NCBI GenBank assembly: GCA_029779845.1
Contig: JAKOZT010000098.1
Coordinates: forward strand, 1 to 64,000
Origin: Pseudomonadota bacterium
GTDB taxonomy: Bacteria; Pseudomonadota; Gammaproteobacteria; Burkholderiales; Burkholderiaceae_C
Direction of reading: 5' to 3'
Length of the DNA stretch: 64,000 bases
Shown: piece after piece, positions 38,782 to 49,380 of the stretch
Layout: each line of letters starts with the position of its first letter
How positions within the stretch are numbered: the stretch's first letter is position 1
Notes under the pieces: generated by a model
What the model was told of the DNA's origin: nothing
The model's input: only the letters and a program-made list of their open reading frames with translations
Database searches by the model: none
Translations under genes and position numbers: made by a program

Positions 38782-40785
38782 TTACTTCAGACTGTGGATC
38801 GCCGCCACGCCCAGGCCGAACTGGGCCAGGATCTGCGTCCATTCCTTGGCGTTCTGGACGAAGGTGGTCTTGCCGACCTCTTCGGGTACGAAGATCGTGT
38901 CACCCGGCTGCGCCACCACGCCGGCCAGCGTGCCACTGCTGAGCCAGCCGCTGCGCTGCCGCGCACTCACCACGCTGCCGTTGGCGCGCAGCACGAACAC
39001 ACTGTCGGCGTCGGCGCCGCGCGTCGGGCCGCCGGCGAGCTTCAGGAAGTCGTCGACGAAGCGGCCCTGCGCGAAGAGGTAGTTGCCGCCGTTGAAGACG
39101 CTGCCGAACACACCAACCGTGTTCGGGCGCGCCGGAACATAGAGACGGTCGCCGTCTTCCACCACCAGCGGCGGGATCTCGGGTGCGGCCGCGTCGATCT
39201 GCAACACCACGCGGCCATTGGGGCGAACCTCGCGCAGGCGCTGGATCAGGACCGATGAGCCCGTGCCCGCGGCTGCCTGGGCGGCCGCCTCGTCCGCACT
39301 CAGCGCCTTGCGCGTGTAGGCGGCTTTCGCGAACTCGACTTCGAGGTCGCGCAGCGCGCGCTCATAGTTCTCCTGTTGCCTGGCACGCACGCTCTCGCGC
39401 GTGAACTCCGTGCCGAACACGTAGGCCAGCGGCGTCAGGCCACCCGCCACGCGCAGCGCATCCGCCAGCGTGCTGTCGGCGGGCAGGACGTACTCGCCGG
39501 GACGTCCCACCTCGCCTTCGACGCGGATTCGCTTGTTTTGCAGCTGGGCCGACAGGCGCGTGTCCACGTTGCTGAATGCGCGCAGAACGTCACCGCTGGC
39601 GAGTGTCTGGTTCGCGGCCTCGGGCAGGTGCAGCTGCACGATGCGCTTGTCGTCGCGCTCCGACAGGCGTTCGATCGTCAGGCGCGTGCGGTCTGCCACG
39701 GCGGTGAAGCCGCCGGCCATGTTCAAGACGTCCTGCACAGTCTCGCCGGGCTTGAGCTCGAACACCGCCGGCTTGTTGATGCTGCCGATCATGCCGACCT
39801 GCGGACCCACCGGGCCGATGTACAAGACGTCTTCGGCCTGCACGATGCGATCGGCCGACTTGTCGCCCTTGAGAAGCAGGTCGTACAGATCGAAGGTCGC
39901 GACGGCCTGCCCGCCACGTCGCAGTTCGACATGGCGAAAGCTCCCGGCCGAGGACGGGCCGCCCGAGCGCATCAGCACGTTGACGATAGTGGACAGGCTG
40001 GCGACGAAGTGTGCCCCGGGCCGCTTGGCGAAGCCGGTCACGTACACGCGTACGCTGCGTAGCTGGCCCAGCCCCACGCTGATCTGGAAGTTCTTGAACA
40101 CCTGGCCCACGCGGCGGCCGATGACGTCGGGCAGATCCGCATAGCGTGTGCCGGCCACCATGATGCTGCCCACGCGGGGCAGGCTGATGCGGCCGGAGCG
40201 ATCCACCGTTGCGCGCATGTCGGCATCCACGCTACCCCACAAGGTGATCAGCAGTTCGTCGCCCGCGGCGACGACATAGTCCGCGGGCACCAGTGCGCCG
40301 TAGTCCGGCGCAGCCATCGTTTGCGGGCCGGTCATCAGGTCGGCGCCGAAGCGGCGGATGTCTGGCTGGGCCGGATCGATGGCGGCGGCCGGATCGCGCA
40401 ACGCTGATGCACTGGCGGCCGACCGCGATTCATCGATGCCCGCCATCTTGCGGACGTACCGCTCGAAGTCATCGAATTGATACGGCTGAACGCGCTCTAA
40501 CGGCGTTTGAGAAAAGCCTTGCCCCGGTGCTTGCATGTATCCGGTGGCCGGAGCATTGGTTGTGTCACGGTTGCTTGCACTCGGGGCAGAGGGTGTCTGC
40601 CGTAGCCGGATGGGTGCCGCGGCGTTGCCGGCCGATTCTGGAATTTGCGAGGGGTCGATTTGCGCCTGCGCTGCACACGCAGTCGTCAGCATCAACATGG
40701 CTGCGATGCTGCGGCCGCGGGTCTTGATGTCGAGCCAGCAGCGCAGCGCCCGCTGCGCGCGCAGCTTCAAGTTGCCTTGACGCAT
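38782..40785 (-). CDS. Polysaccharide export protein with multiple SLBB domains (Wza-like)
   Basis: A 667-residue outer-membrane exporter, much longer than E. coli Wza (379). The N-terminus is basic, with a hydrophobic segment ending TTACAAQAQ; it could be cut by signal peptidase I, since the lipobox-like TTAC is poor. A Gln/Ala/Ser-rich stretch (about 45-130) precedes Poly_export (about 200-280, YVVAAGDELLITLWG). At least three SLBB domains follow, including MIGSINKPAVFELKPGETV, GEVGRPGEYVLPADSTLAD and GSVFNGGNYLFAQGRF. ATG 40785 is chosen because the 97 upstream in-frame residues are non-coding-like. Confidence 0.9.
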   Translation of the reverse strand: MRQGNLKLRAQRALRCWLDIKTRGRSIAAMLMLTTACAAQAQIDPSQIPESAGNAAAPIRLRQTPSAPSASNRDTTNAPATGYMQAPGQGFSQTPLERVQPYQFDDFERYVRKMAGIDESRSAASASALRDPAAAIDPAQPDIRRFGADLMTGPQTMAAPDYGALVPADYVVAAGDELLITLWGSVDADMRATVDRSGRISLPRVGSIMVAGTRYADLPDVIGRRVGQVFKNFQISVGLGQLRSVRVYVTGFAKRPGAHFVASLSTIVNVLMRSGGPSSAGSFRHVELRRGGQAVATFDLYDLLLKGDKSADRIVQAEDVLYIGPVGPQVGMIGSINKPAVFELKPGETVQDVLNMAGGFTAVADRTRLTIERLSERDDKRIVQLHLPEAANQTLASGDVLRAFSNVDTRLSAQLQNKRIRVEGEVGRPGEYVLPADSTLADALRVAGGLTPLAYVFGTEFTRESVRARQQENYERALRDLEVEFAKAAYTRKALSADEAAAQAAAGTGSSVLIQRLREVRPNGRVVLQIDAAAPEIPPLVVEDGDRLYVPARPNTVGVFGSVFNGGNYLFAQGRFVDDFLKLAGGPTRGADADSVFVLRANGSVVSARQRSGWLSSGTLAGVVAQPGDTIFVPEEVGKTTFVQNAKEWTQILAQFGLGVAAIHSLK

Positions 40786-40974
40786 AGGGATTGGGGTGTG
40801 TTCCGGTCTCTGGTCAGGGCCGTGCCCTCGGACGCTCCGAAGCACCGCGCCATGCAGGCGGCCGGCTCCGGAAGGAAGCGGGGATTCTAGTCGCCCTGTT
40901 CTCGGCGGCTTTCGGGTCGAAGCCCCTAAGCTGTTCGACCAGAGGTGCGACACCGGGCGACATAAAATGAGCCA
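40786..40974. promoter_or_regulatory. Divergent regulatory region between exporter and WecA-like genes
   Basis: A 189-base region between two divergent glycan genes. The plus strand has TAAAAT at 40963-40968. On the minus strand I see no convincing -10/-35 pair. No known riboswitch or operon-polarity (ops/JUMPstart) element is apparent. Confidence 0.4.
40963..40968 (+). promoter_or_regulatory. Candidate -10 of the WecA-like gene
   Basis: TAAAAT ending 6 bases before ATG 40975, giving a predicted leaderless transcript. No -35 at normal spacing. Confidence 0.35.
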
Positions 40975-42123
40975 ATGATTGCTGTGTTGCTGATCGTGGG
41001 TTTCGGCGTGTCTCTCGTCGCCACCCTCTACGCGGTGCGCTCTGCGCGGGGCCATGCTCACATCACCGGCGATCACGATCTGTCAGGGCCGCAGAAATTC
41101 CACCACAGGCCGGTGCCTCGCATCGGCGGGCTCGGCATCTTCGTTGGGTTTCTCGCGTCCGCGGTGGTGCTTGCCTGGAGACAGCCGGATCATCGGCAGT
41201 CGCTACTGTTCATCGTGCTCAGCGCGCTGCCGGCCCTGGCATCGGGGCTGCTCGAGGATTTGACCAAGCGAGTCAGTGCGTCCAAGCGCCTCGTGGCTAC
41301 AGCTGTGTCCGCCGCATTGGGGGCGTGGCTGCTCGACGCGGCTGTTTCGCGCATCGGAGTGCCCTGGGTGGACTCCCTGTTGGCGGTGCCCCTCGTGGCG
41401 GCAGCCTTTGCAGTGTTTGCCGTCTCGGGGGTTGCGAACAGCGTGAACATCATCGACGGCATGAACGGGCTGGCGTCGATGTGCGCGGTGCTGATGCTCG
41501 CCGGGTTGGGCTATGTGGCCAACGAAGCGGGCGATGCGCTCATCGTGGCGATCGCGGTGATGACAATCGGTGCCACGCTGGGCTTCTTCCTGTGGAACTA
41601 TCCCAACGGGCTGATCTTCCTGGGCGACGGCGGTGCCTACTTCCTCGGTTTTATCGTCGCCGAACTGGGCATCCTCCTCGTGCACCGCAACCCGGAGGTT
41701 TCGCCGTTCTGCCCGTTGCTGCTGTGCGCCTACCCGATCGTGGAAACCGTCTTCTCGATGTATCGCCGCAAGGTCGTTCGAGGGCGGGCCGTGGCGATGC
41801 CCGATGGCATCCATCTGCACAGCCTGATCTACCGGCGGCTGATGCGCTGGGCAATTGGCAGCAAGGATGCGGCCATCCTGACGCGCCGCAACTCGGCGAC
41901 CGCTCCCTACCTCTGGATCTTGTGCGCGAGTTGTGTCGTACCGGCTCTGTTCTGGTGGGACAGTACACCGGTCATGCTGGTCAGCTTCGCGGTGTTCTGC
42001 GGCCTGTACGTCAGGCTCTATGCGCGCATCGTGCGCTTCCGAACGCCACGTGTCCTGGTGCGGAGCGCCCAGCCCGAGATCTACGCCGACGTACTGCCCG
42101 ACTCGACGAAGCGGCGAACCTGA
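40975..42123 (+). CDS. Polyprenol-phosphate N-acetylhexosamine-1-phosphate transferase (WecA/MraY-like)
   Basis: A 382-residue polytopic transferase of GT family 4 phospho-transferases. Asp-rich motifs typical of MraY/WecA are visible: GLLEDLTKRV, the NxxNxxDGxxG signature in VANSVNIIDGMNGLASM, and FLGDGGAYFLGF. The C-terminal His motif is PDGIHLHSLIYRR. It should initiate a lipid-linked glycan with a UDP-N-acetylaminosugar. It is the second initiating transferase in the locus, distinct in fold from the one at 29034. It converges on rmlC, six bases away. Confidence 0.92.
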   Translation: MIAVLLIVGFGVSLVATLYAVRSARGHAHITGDHDLSGPQKFHHRPVPRIGGLGIFVGFLASAVVLAWRQPDHRQSLLFIVLSALPALASGLLEDLTKRVSASKRLVATAVSAALGAWLLDAAVSRIGVPWVDSLLAVPLVAAAFAVFAVSGVANSVNIIDGMNGLASMCAVLMLAGLGYVANEAGDALIVAIAVMTIGATLGFFLWNYPNGLIFLGDGGAYFLGFIVAELGILLVHRNPEVSPFCPLLLCAYPIVETVFSMYRRKVVRGRAVAMPDGIHLHSLIYRRLMRWAIGSKDAAILTRRNSATAPYLWILCASCVVPALFWWDSTPVMLVSFAVFCGLYVRLYARIVRFRTPRVLVRSAQPEIYADVLPDSTKRRT

Positions 42124-42129
42124 GCACCG

Positions 42130-42681
42130 CTAGTCGAAATTTGTTGCCGCTGCCAGCACGGGCGCGCTGGCATCCTTGGTCGACAGGGTGGGGGTGATTT
42201 CGAGTGGCGGCCAGGCAATGCCCAGCGCAGGATCGGACCACAGAATCGAGCGCTCGTGGTTGGGTGCGTAGTAGTCGGTGGTCTTGTAGAGAAAGTCCGC
42301 CGATTCGCTCAGCACCAGAAACCCGTGCGCCATCCCCTCCGGCAACCACATCTGCCGATGGTTCTCTCCACTCAATTCCACGCCCACCCACTTGCCGAAG
42401 GTCGGGCTGCTGCGCCGGATGTCCACGGCCGCGTCGAACACCGTTCCCTGTGTCACCCGCACCAGCTTGCCCTGCGCATGCGGCGGCAACTGGTAGTGCA
42501 GCCCGCGCAGCACGCCCTTGGCCGAGCGCGAGTGGTTGTCCTGTACGAATTCGACATGCCGGCCCACCGCCTCGTCGAAGGCCTTCTGGTTGAAGCTCTC
42601 GAGGAAGAAGCCGCGCTCGTCGCCGAAGACCTTGGGCTCGAGGATCAGCACGCCGGCGATCGCGGTGCGTGTCACCTTCAT
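42130..42681 (-). CDS. rfbC: dTDP-4-dehydrorhamnose 3,5-epimerase
   Basis: A 183-residue RmlC cupin catalysing the double epimerisation in dTDP-L-rhamnose synthesis. The catalytic His is in KGVLRGLHYQLPPHAQ and the Tyr/Asp region in YKTTDYYAPNHERSI. FGDERGFFLESFN opens the fold. ATG 42681 gives MKVTRTAIAGVLILEPKVF, the standard N-terminus. It is the last gene of block D, one base after rfbA. Confidence 0.97.
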   Translation of the reverse strand: MKVTRTAIAGVLILEPKVFGDERGFFLESFNQKAFDEAVGRHVEFVQDNHSRSAKGVLRGLHYQLPPHAQGKLVRVTQGTVFDAAVDIRRSSPTFGKWVGVELSGENHRQMWLPEGMAHGFLVLSESADFLYKTTDYYAPNHERSILWSDPALGIAWPPLEITPTLSTKDASAPVLAAATNFD

Positions 42682-42682
42682 C

Positions 42683-43564
42683 TCAGTACACCTGTTCCTT
42701 GACGAGCCGCGCAAGGTACTGACCGTAGCCATTCTTCAACATCGGCTGCGCGAGCTTGTTCAGCTGCTCCGCGTCGATCCAGCGGGCGCGCCAGGCGATT
42801 TCTTCGGGGCACGCCACCTTCAGGCCTTGCCGCTTTTCCAGCGTGGCGATGAACTGGCCGGCTTCCAGCAGGCTGTCGTGCGTGCCGGTGTCGAGCCAGG
42901 CGTAGCCGCGGCCCATGATTTCCACGTCGAGCTGGCCTTGGCTCAGGTAGCGTGCGTTGACGTCGGTGATCTCCAGCTCGCCGCGCGCGGAGGGCTTGAT
43001 GCTCGCGGCGATGTCGCACACCTGCGCGTCGTAGAAGTACAGGCCGGTGACGGCGTAGTTGCTCTTCGGCGCCTTGGGTTTCTCGGCGATGCTAAGCGCG
43101 CGCTTGTCGGGTCCGAACTCGACCACGCCGTAGCGCTCCGGGTCGGTCACGTGGTAGGCGAACACGGTGGCGCCGCTGGCGCGGCCGGCGGCACTCAGCA
43201 GCAGGCGCTGGAAATCGTGGCCGTAGAAGATGTTGTCGCCCAGCACCAGCGCGCTCGGATGCCCGCCGACGAATTCGCGGCCGAGGACGAAGGCCTGCGC
43301 CAGGCCATCGGGGCTGGGCTGCACGCAGTAGCGGATGTCCAGGCCCCACTGCGCGCCGTCGCCGAGCAGCGCCTCGAAGCGTGGCGTGTCTTGCGGCGTG
43401 CTGATCAGCAGGATCTCGCGGATGCCGGCCAGCATCAGCGTCGCCAGCGGGTAGTACACCATCGGCTTGTCGTACACCGGCAGCAACTGCTTGCTCATCG
43501 CCAGCGTGGCCGGGTGCAGACGGGTGCCGGAGCCTCCGGCGAGGATGATGCCTTTGCGGTTCAT
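42683..43564 (-). CDS. rfbA: Glucose-1-phosphate thymidylyltransferase
   Basis: A 293-residue RmlA forming dTDP-glucose from dTTP and glucose 1-phosphate. The pyrophosphorylase signature [20 protein letters not shown] is at the N-terminus. Other matches are [32 protein letters not shown] and [15 protein letters not shown]. Length matches E. coli RmlA (293). It follows manC after 15 bases rather than following rfbD directly. Confidence 0.97.
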   Translation of the reverse strand: MNRKGIILAGGSGTRLHPATLAMSKQLLPVYDKPMVYYPLATLMLAGIREILLISTPQDTPRFEALLGDGAQWGLDIRYCVQPSPDGLAQAFVLGREFVGGHPSALVLGDNIFYGHDFQRLLLSAAGRASGATVFAYHVTDPERYGVVEFGPDKRALSIAEKPKAPKSNYAVTGLYFYDAQVCDIAASIKPSARGELEITDVNARYLSQGQLDVEIMGRGYAWLDTGTHDSLLEAGQFIATLEKRQGLKVACPEEIAWRARWIDAEQLNKLAQPMLKNGYGQYLARLVKEQVY

Positions 43565-43579
43565 GATCGTGTGTTCCGA

Positions 43580-45028
43580 TCAGGCTCTGCCGTAGGTGTC
43601 TTCGAATCGGACGATATCGTCCTCGCCCAGGTAGTGCCCCGACTGGACCTCGATGATCTCGAGCGGGATCTTCCCCGGATTCGCCAGCCGGTGCTTTATG
43701 CCCAGCGGAATGAACGTGCTCTCGTTCTCGCTGAGGATCACGATCTTCTCACCGCACGTTACTTCCGCCGTACCGCGCACGACGATCCAGTGCTCCGCGC
43801 GGTGGTGGTGCATCTGCAGGCTCAGGCTCGCGCCGGGCTTGACGAGGATGCGTTTGACCTGGAAGCGCGGGCCGCTATCGATGCTGTCGTACCAGCCCCA
43901 AGGGCGATGCACCTTGCGGTGCAACTCGCGCTCCACGCGGCCGAGGGCATGGAGCTTGGCGATGACGTTCTTGACGTCTTGGCTGCGCGAACGGTCGGCG
44001 ACCAGCACAGCGTCCGGCGTTTCGACGATCACGACGTTTTCGAGCCCGACCACGCCGACCAGGCGGCTGGTCGTATGCATGAGGGAGTTGGAGGTGTCGA
44101 TGAGCACGGCGTCGCCGACCACGGCGTTGCCGCGCTCGTCCTTGGGCGAGACCTGCCAGACCGCTTCCCATGCGCCAAGGTCGTTCCAGCCGGCATCCAG
44201 GCGAACCATGTGCAGCGGGATGCCGCTGCCGGCACAGCGCTCCATTACCGCGTAGTCGACGGATTCCGAGGGTACGGCTTCGAATGCCTTGCGATCCGGC
44301 CGGACGAAAAAGCCGTCGCGCGTGCGCGCGGCGAAGGCCTTCGCCGTCGCGCTCGCAATGTCGGGCCTGAAGCGCTCCAGCGCCGCCAGCCACGTCGATG
44401 CCTTCAACACGAAAATGCCGCTGTTCCAGTGGTAGTTGCCGGCGGCGAGGTACTTTTCCGCGGTGGCCTGGTCGGGCTTCTCGACGAAGCGCTCGACGGG
44501 CACGACAGTGTCTGAGGCGCGGGCCTGGATGTAGCCATAGCCGGTCTCGGGTCGCGACGGCTTGATGCCGAGGATGACGATGCCGCCTTGCGCGGCGGTA
44601 TGCACGGCCTCGCGGCAGGCGGCGGCGAATGCGGATGCATCAGCGATGCTGTGATCCGCCGGGCTGACGATCAGCACCGGATCGAGGCCCCCCTCGGCTG
44701 CCTGCAGGGCCGAGAGCGTGAGGGCCGGGGCTGTGTTTCTCGGCGCGGGCTCGAGAAGCACGGCCTGCGGGTCGACGGCGAGTTCCCGCAACTGATCGAG
44801 CACCAGGAAGCGATGCTCTTCATTGCCGACGACCAGCGGTGCCTGCACGTCGATGTCGTTGCCGGCCAGGCTGCTCAATCGCTCGATCGCCTCCTGGAAC
44901 AGCGTCGATGTGCCGGTGAAGGACAGGAACTGCTTGGGGAAGCCCGCGCGCGACAGCGGCCACAGCCGCGTGCCGCTGCCGCCGGCCATGATGACCGGGG
45001 TGACCGGAATGCTCTTGGTTGTCGTCAT
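43580..45028 (-). CDS. manC: Mannose-1-phosphate guanylyltransferase/mannose-6-phosphate isomerase
   Basis: A 482-residue bifunctional enzyme giving GDP-mannose. The N-terminal pyrophosphorylase motif is [16 protein letters not shown], with FVEKPDQATAEKYL for the sugar site. The C-terminal type II PMI cupin has PGASLSLQMHHHRAEHWIVV and FIPLGIKHRLANPG. Length is standard for ManC/CpsB (478-480). It is inserted between rfbD and rfbA, so GDP-mannose and dTDP-rhamnose supply are co-expressed. No phosphomannomutase gene is present. Confidence 0.96.
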   Translation of the reverse strand: MTTTKSIPVTPVIMAGGSGTRLWPLSRAGFPKQFLSFTGTSTLFQEAIERLSSLAGNDIDVQAPLVVGNEEHRFLVLDQLRELAVDPQAVLLEPAPRNTAPALTLSALQAAEGGLDPVLIVSPADHSIADASAFAAACREAVHTAAQGGIVILGIKPSRPETGYGYIQARASDTVVPVERFVEKPDQATAEKYLAAGNYHWNSGIFVLKASTWLAALERFRPDIASATAKAFAARTRDGFFVRPDRKAFEAVPSESVDYAVMERCAGSGIPLHMVRLDAGWNDLGAWEAVWQVSPKDERGNAVVGDAVLIDTSNSLMHTTSRLVGVVGLENVVIVETPDAVLVADRSRSQDVKNVIAKLHALGRVERELHRKVHRPWGWYDSIDSGPRFQVKRILVKPGASLSLQMHHHRAEHWIVVRGTAEVTCGEKIVILSENESTFIPLGIKHRLANPGKIPLEIIEVQSGHYLGEDDIVRFEDTYGRA

Positions 45029-45044
45029 GAAGTGCTTGTCTGCT

Positions 45045-45944
45045 TTATCGCCCTAGGATTTCGGTCAGCATGCGCTCCACGCCCGCGCGCCAGTCCGGCA
45101 GCGTCACGCCGAAGCGCTCGCGCAGCTTGCGTGTATCGAGCCGTGAGTTGAGCGGGCGTTTGGCCGGCGTCGGGAAGGCCGAAGTCGGCACCGCCTCGAC
45201 CGCGCCTTCGCCCACCTTCAGCGCCACGCCAGCCGCACGCGCGAAGGCGATCACGTGGCTGGCGTAGCCGTGCCAGCTGGTTTCGCCGGCGGCCACTGTG
45301 TGGTAGGTGCCGGCGAGCGATGCATCAGCACGCGCGGCGCGGATCATGTGCGCGCTCAGGTCGGCGAGCAGGTCCGCGCCGGTGGGCGCGCCGATCTGGT
45401 CGGCGATCACCTTCAGCGCTTCGCGCTCCTGCGCCAGCTTGAGCATCGTTCGCGCGAAGTTGCCGCCGCGCGCGCCGTAGACCCAGCTGGTGCGCAGCAG
45501 CAGGTGGCGGCAGCCGCTGGCGCGGATCGCCTCTTCGCCTTCCAGCTTGGTCCGGCCGTAGACGTTCAGCGCTCCGGTCGCCGCCTCTTCGTCGCGCGGC
45601 GTGCTGCCGCTGCCGTCGAACACGTAGTCGGTGCTGTAGTGCAGCAGCCAGGCGCCGCGCGCCGCCGCTTCGCGCGCCAGCACGGCGGGGGCCTCGGCGT
45701 TGATCGCGCGCGCCAGTTCGGGCTCGCTCTCGGCCTTGTCGACGGCGGTGTGCGCGGCGGCATTGACGATCACGTCGGGCGCCACCGCCTGCACGGTGGC
45801 GGCGAGCGATTCGGGCTTGGAGAAGTCGGCCTTCAGCGGCCCGGGGCTGTCGAAATCCAGCGCGACCACCTCGCCCAGCGGCGCCAGCGAGCGCTGCAGC
45901 TCCCAGCCCACCTGGCCGTTCTTGCCCAGCAGCAGGATCTTCAT
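45045..45944 (-). CDS. rfbD: dTDP-4-dehydrorhamnose reductase
   Basis: A 299-residue SDR reductase giving dTDP-L-rhamnose. The NADPH motif is ILLLGKNGQVGWELQRSL, the catalytic Tyr/Lys are in NVYGRTKLEGEEAI, and LHYSTDYVFDGSG is characteristic of RmlD. It lies 12 bases after rfbB and 16 bases before manC on the same transcript. Confidence 0.97.
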   Translation of the reverse strand: MKILLLGKNGQVGWELQRSLAPLGEVVALDFDSPGPLKADFSKPESLAATVQAVAPDVIVNAAAHTAVDKAESEPELARAINAEAPAVLAREAAARGAWLLHYSTDYVFDGSGSTPRDEEAATGALNVYGRTKLEGEEAIRASGCRHLLLRTSWVYGARGGNFARTMLKLAQEREALKVIADQIGAPTGADLLADLSAHMIRAARADASLAGTYHTVAAGETSWHGYASHVIAFARAAGVALKVGEGAVEAVPTSAFPTPAKRPLNSRLDTRKLRERFGVTLPDWRAGVERMLTEILGR

Positions 45945-45956
45945 GCGCGGCCCCGG

Positions 45957-47015
45957 CTAGCGCGCGGCGTAGTTGGTCGCCACCCAGTCGCGGTAGCTGC
46001 CGCTTTGCACATGCGCCACCCACTCGGCGTTGTCCAGGTACCAGCGCACCGTCTTGCGGATGCCGCTCTCGAAGGTTTCGGCCGGGCGCCAGCCGAGTTC
46101 GCGCTCGATCTTGCGCGCGTCGATCGCGTAGCGGCGGTCGTGGCCGGGGCGGTCGGTCACGTGGGTGATCAGGCGCGCATACGAGCCGGCCGCGTCGGGC
46201 TTCATTTCGTCGAGCAGCGCGCAGATGCTGCGCACGATCTGAATGTTGGGGCGCTCGTTCCAGCCGCCGACGTTGTAGGTCTCGCCGACGCGGCCGTGGG
46301 CCAATACGGTGCGGATCGCCGCGGCGTGGTCCTTCACGTACAGCCAGTCGCGCACCTGCATGCCGTCTCCGTACACCGGCAGCGGCTTGCCCGCCAGCGC
46401 GTTGACGATCATCAGCGGGATCAGCTTTTCGGGGAAGTGGTAAGGCCCGTAGTTGTTCGAGCAGTTCGTCGTCAGCACCGGCAGGCCGTAGGTGTGGTGC
46501 CAGGCGCGCACGAGGTGGTCGCTGGCCGCCTTGCTGGCCGAGTAGGGGCTGTTCGGCTCGTAGGTGTTCTGTTCGGTGAAGGCCGGGTCGTCGGCTTTCA
46601 GCGCGCCGTACACCTCGTCGGTCGAGACATGGTGGAAGCGGAACGCCTCCTTCTCGCCGGCCGGCAGCGCCGCCCAGTGCGCGCGCACCGCTTCGAGCAG
46701 CGTGTAGGTGCCCTCGATGTTCGTCTTGATGAAGGCGCCTGGGCCGTGGATGCTGCGGTCGACGTGGCTCTCGGCGGCGAAGTGGATCACCGCGCGCGGG
46801 CGGTGTTCGGCGAGCAGGCGGTCCAGCAGCGCGCGGTCACCGATGTCACCCTTGACGAACACGTGGCGCGCATCGCCTTGCAGCGACTTCAGGCTCTCGA
46901 GGTTGCCGGCGTAGGTCAGCGCATCGAGATTGAGCACCGGCTCGCCGGTGGCGGCGATCCAGTCGAGCACGAAATTGGCGCCGATGAAGCCGGCGCCGCC
47001 GGTGACGAGGATCAT
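45957..47015 (-). CDS. rfbB: dTDP-glucose 4,6-dehydratase
   Basis: A 352-residue extended SDR enzyme, first gene of block D. The NAD motif is [19 protein letters not shown]. Catalytic residues lie in [11 protein letters not shown] and [18 protein letters not shown] (YxxxK). Length is usual for RmlB (355-361). It is divergent from rhlE; about 97 bases between the two starts hold both promoters. Confidence 0.97.
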   Translation of the reverse strand: MILVTGGAGFIGANFVLDWIAATGEPVLNLDALTYAGNLESLKSLQGDARHVFVKGDIGDRALLDRLLAEHRPRAVIHFAAESHVDRSIHGPGAFIKTNIEGTYTLLEAVRAHWAALPAGEKEAFRFHHVSTDEVYGALKADDPAFTEQNTYEPNSPYSASKAASDHLVRAWHHTYGLPVLTTNCSNNYGPYHFPEKLIPLMIVNALAGKPLPVYGDGMQVRDWLYVKDHAAAIRTVLAHGRVGETYNVGGWNERPNIQIVRSICALLDEMKPDAAGSYARLITHVTDRPGHDRRYAIDARKIERELGWRPAETFESGIRKTVRWYLDNAEWVAHVQSGSYRDWVATNYAAR

Positions 47016-47100
47016 GACGAGCGTGTCCGCAGGGATGGCAGGGAACCGAAGATTCTAGGGTGACCTCCGGGTGTTCCCGGAGCGCGGCGGCCCCAGGGGC

Positions 47101-47106
47101 GATAAT
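47101..47106 (+). promoter_or_regulatory. Candidate -10 of rhlE
   Basis: GATAAT ending 6 bases before ATG 47113, again placing the start site at the start codon. No -35 is clear. Confidence 0.35.
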
Positions 47107-47112
47107 CGCGGC

Positions 47113-48595
<1,483 letters not shown>

Positions 48596-48600
<5 letters not shown>

Positions 48601-48614
48601 GCATCGCGCTCAGG
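48596..48614. terminator. Hairpin spanning both convergent stop codons
   Basis: CCTGAGC (48596-48602) and GCTCAGG (48608-48614) form a perfect 7-bp stem with a 5-base loop. The rhlE TGA lies in one arm and the TGA of the methyltransferase gene in the other. No T-tract follows on either side, so termination would have to be Rho-assisted or the stem may only protect 3' ends. Confidence 0.4.
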
Positions 48615-49380
48615 CGGCGAGAAAGGCGAACACCGCCGGGCGGTCGGCCGGCAGCGCGCCGCGTTCGGCGCGCCAGCGCGCCACCGTGTCGCTGCGCGTG
48701 AAGGCGCCGGGTGCGCTCAGGCCGCAGCTCACCGACAGCCGCGTGGCGGGTTGCAGATGCGCCAGCAGCGCATCGAGCAGCGCGGCGTTGCGATAGGGCG
48801 TCTCGATCAGCAACTGCGTCTGGTTCGCGCGGCGAGACAGCGCCTCCAGCTCGCGCACCCGTGTGGCGCGCTCGGCGGCCTCCACCGGCAGGTAGCCGGC
48901 GAAGGCGAAGCTCTGGCCGTTCAGCCCGCTCGCGGCCAGCGCCAGCAGCAGCGAGCTGGCGCCGGGCAGGGCGACGACGGCAATGCCGGCCGCGTGCGCC
49001 GCCTGCACCAGCGCCGCGCCGGGGTCGGCCACCGCGGGCAGGCCGGCTTCGGAGATCAGGCCGAGGTCGTGGCCGGTGCGCAGCGGGGCGAGCAACGGGT
49101 TGAGGTCGGGTGCGGCGGCTTGCTTCGCGCCCTTGGGCGCGCGCGGCAATTCGACGATCGCGATCTGTTGCAGCGGCTGCGCGAGCGGCACGATGGCGTT
49201 GACACGCTTGAGAAAGGCACGCGCGCTGCGTGCGTTCTCCGCCACCCAGTGATCGAGCCGCGCCGCGATGCGCAGCACGCCCACCGGCAGCAGCTCATCG
49301 AGCGGCGTGGCATCGGCGCCTTCGATGCCGAAGTCCAGCGGGCTCGGCACGAGATAGAGCGTGCCGGCTTTCGAACTCAT
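48610..49380 (-). CDS. SAM-dependent methyltransferase, tetrapyrrole methylase/RsmI-like
   Basis: A 256-residue methyltransferase related to RsmI (16S rRNA C1402 2'-O-methylation) but shorter. Visible motifs are GTLYLVPSPLDFG, LISEAGLPAVADPGAALV and LPGASSLLLALAASGLNGQSFAFAGYLP (the last reported as one region, about 145-172). The N-terminal insertion after the first strand distinguishes it from RsmI proper; it is a common partner of maf in Burkholderiales. The start overlaps the maf stop (ATGA). Confidence 0.88.
   Translation of the reverse strand: MSSKAGTLYLVPSPLDFGIEGADATPLDELLPVGVLRIAARLDHWVAENARSARAFLKRVNAIVPLAQPLQQIAIVELPRAPKGAKQAAAPDLNPLLAPLRTGHDLGLISEAGLPAVADPGAALVQAAHAAGIAVVALPGASSLLLALAASGLNGQSFAFAGYLPVEAAERATRVRELEALSRRANQTQLLIETPYRNAALLDALLAHLQPATRLSVSCGLSAPGAFTRSDTVARWRAERGALPADRPAVFAFLAA

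Noticed and set aside
40786..40974. JUMPstart/ops element for RfaH-type control of the glycan operons
   Set aside because: No GGCGGTAG-like core was found in this region or ahead of 19414 or 47015.
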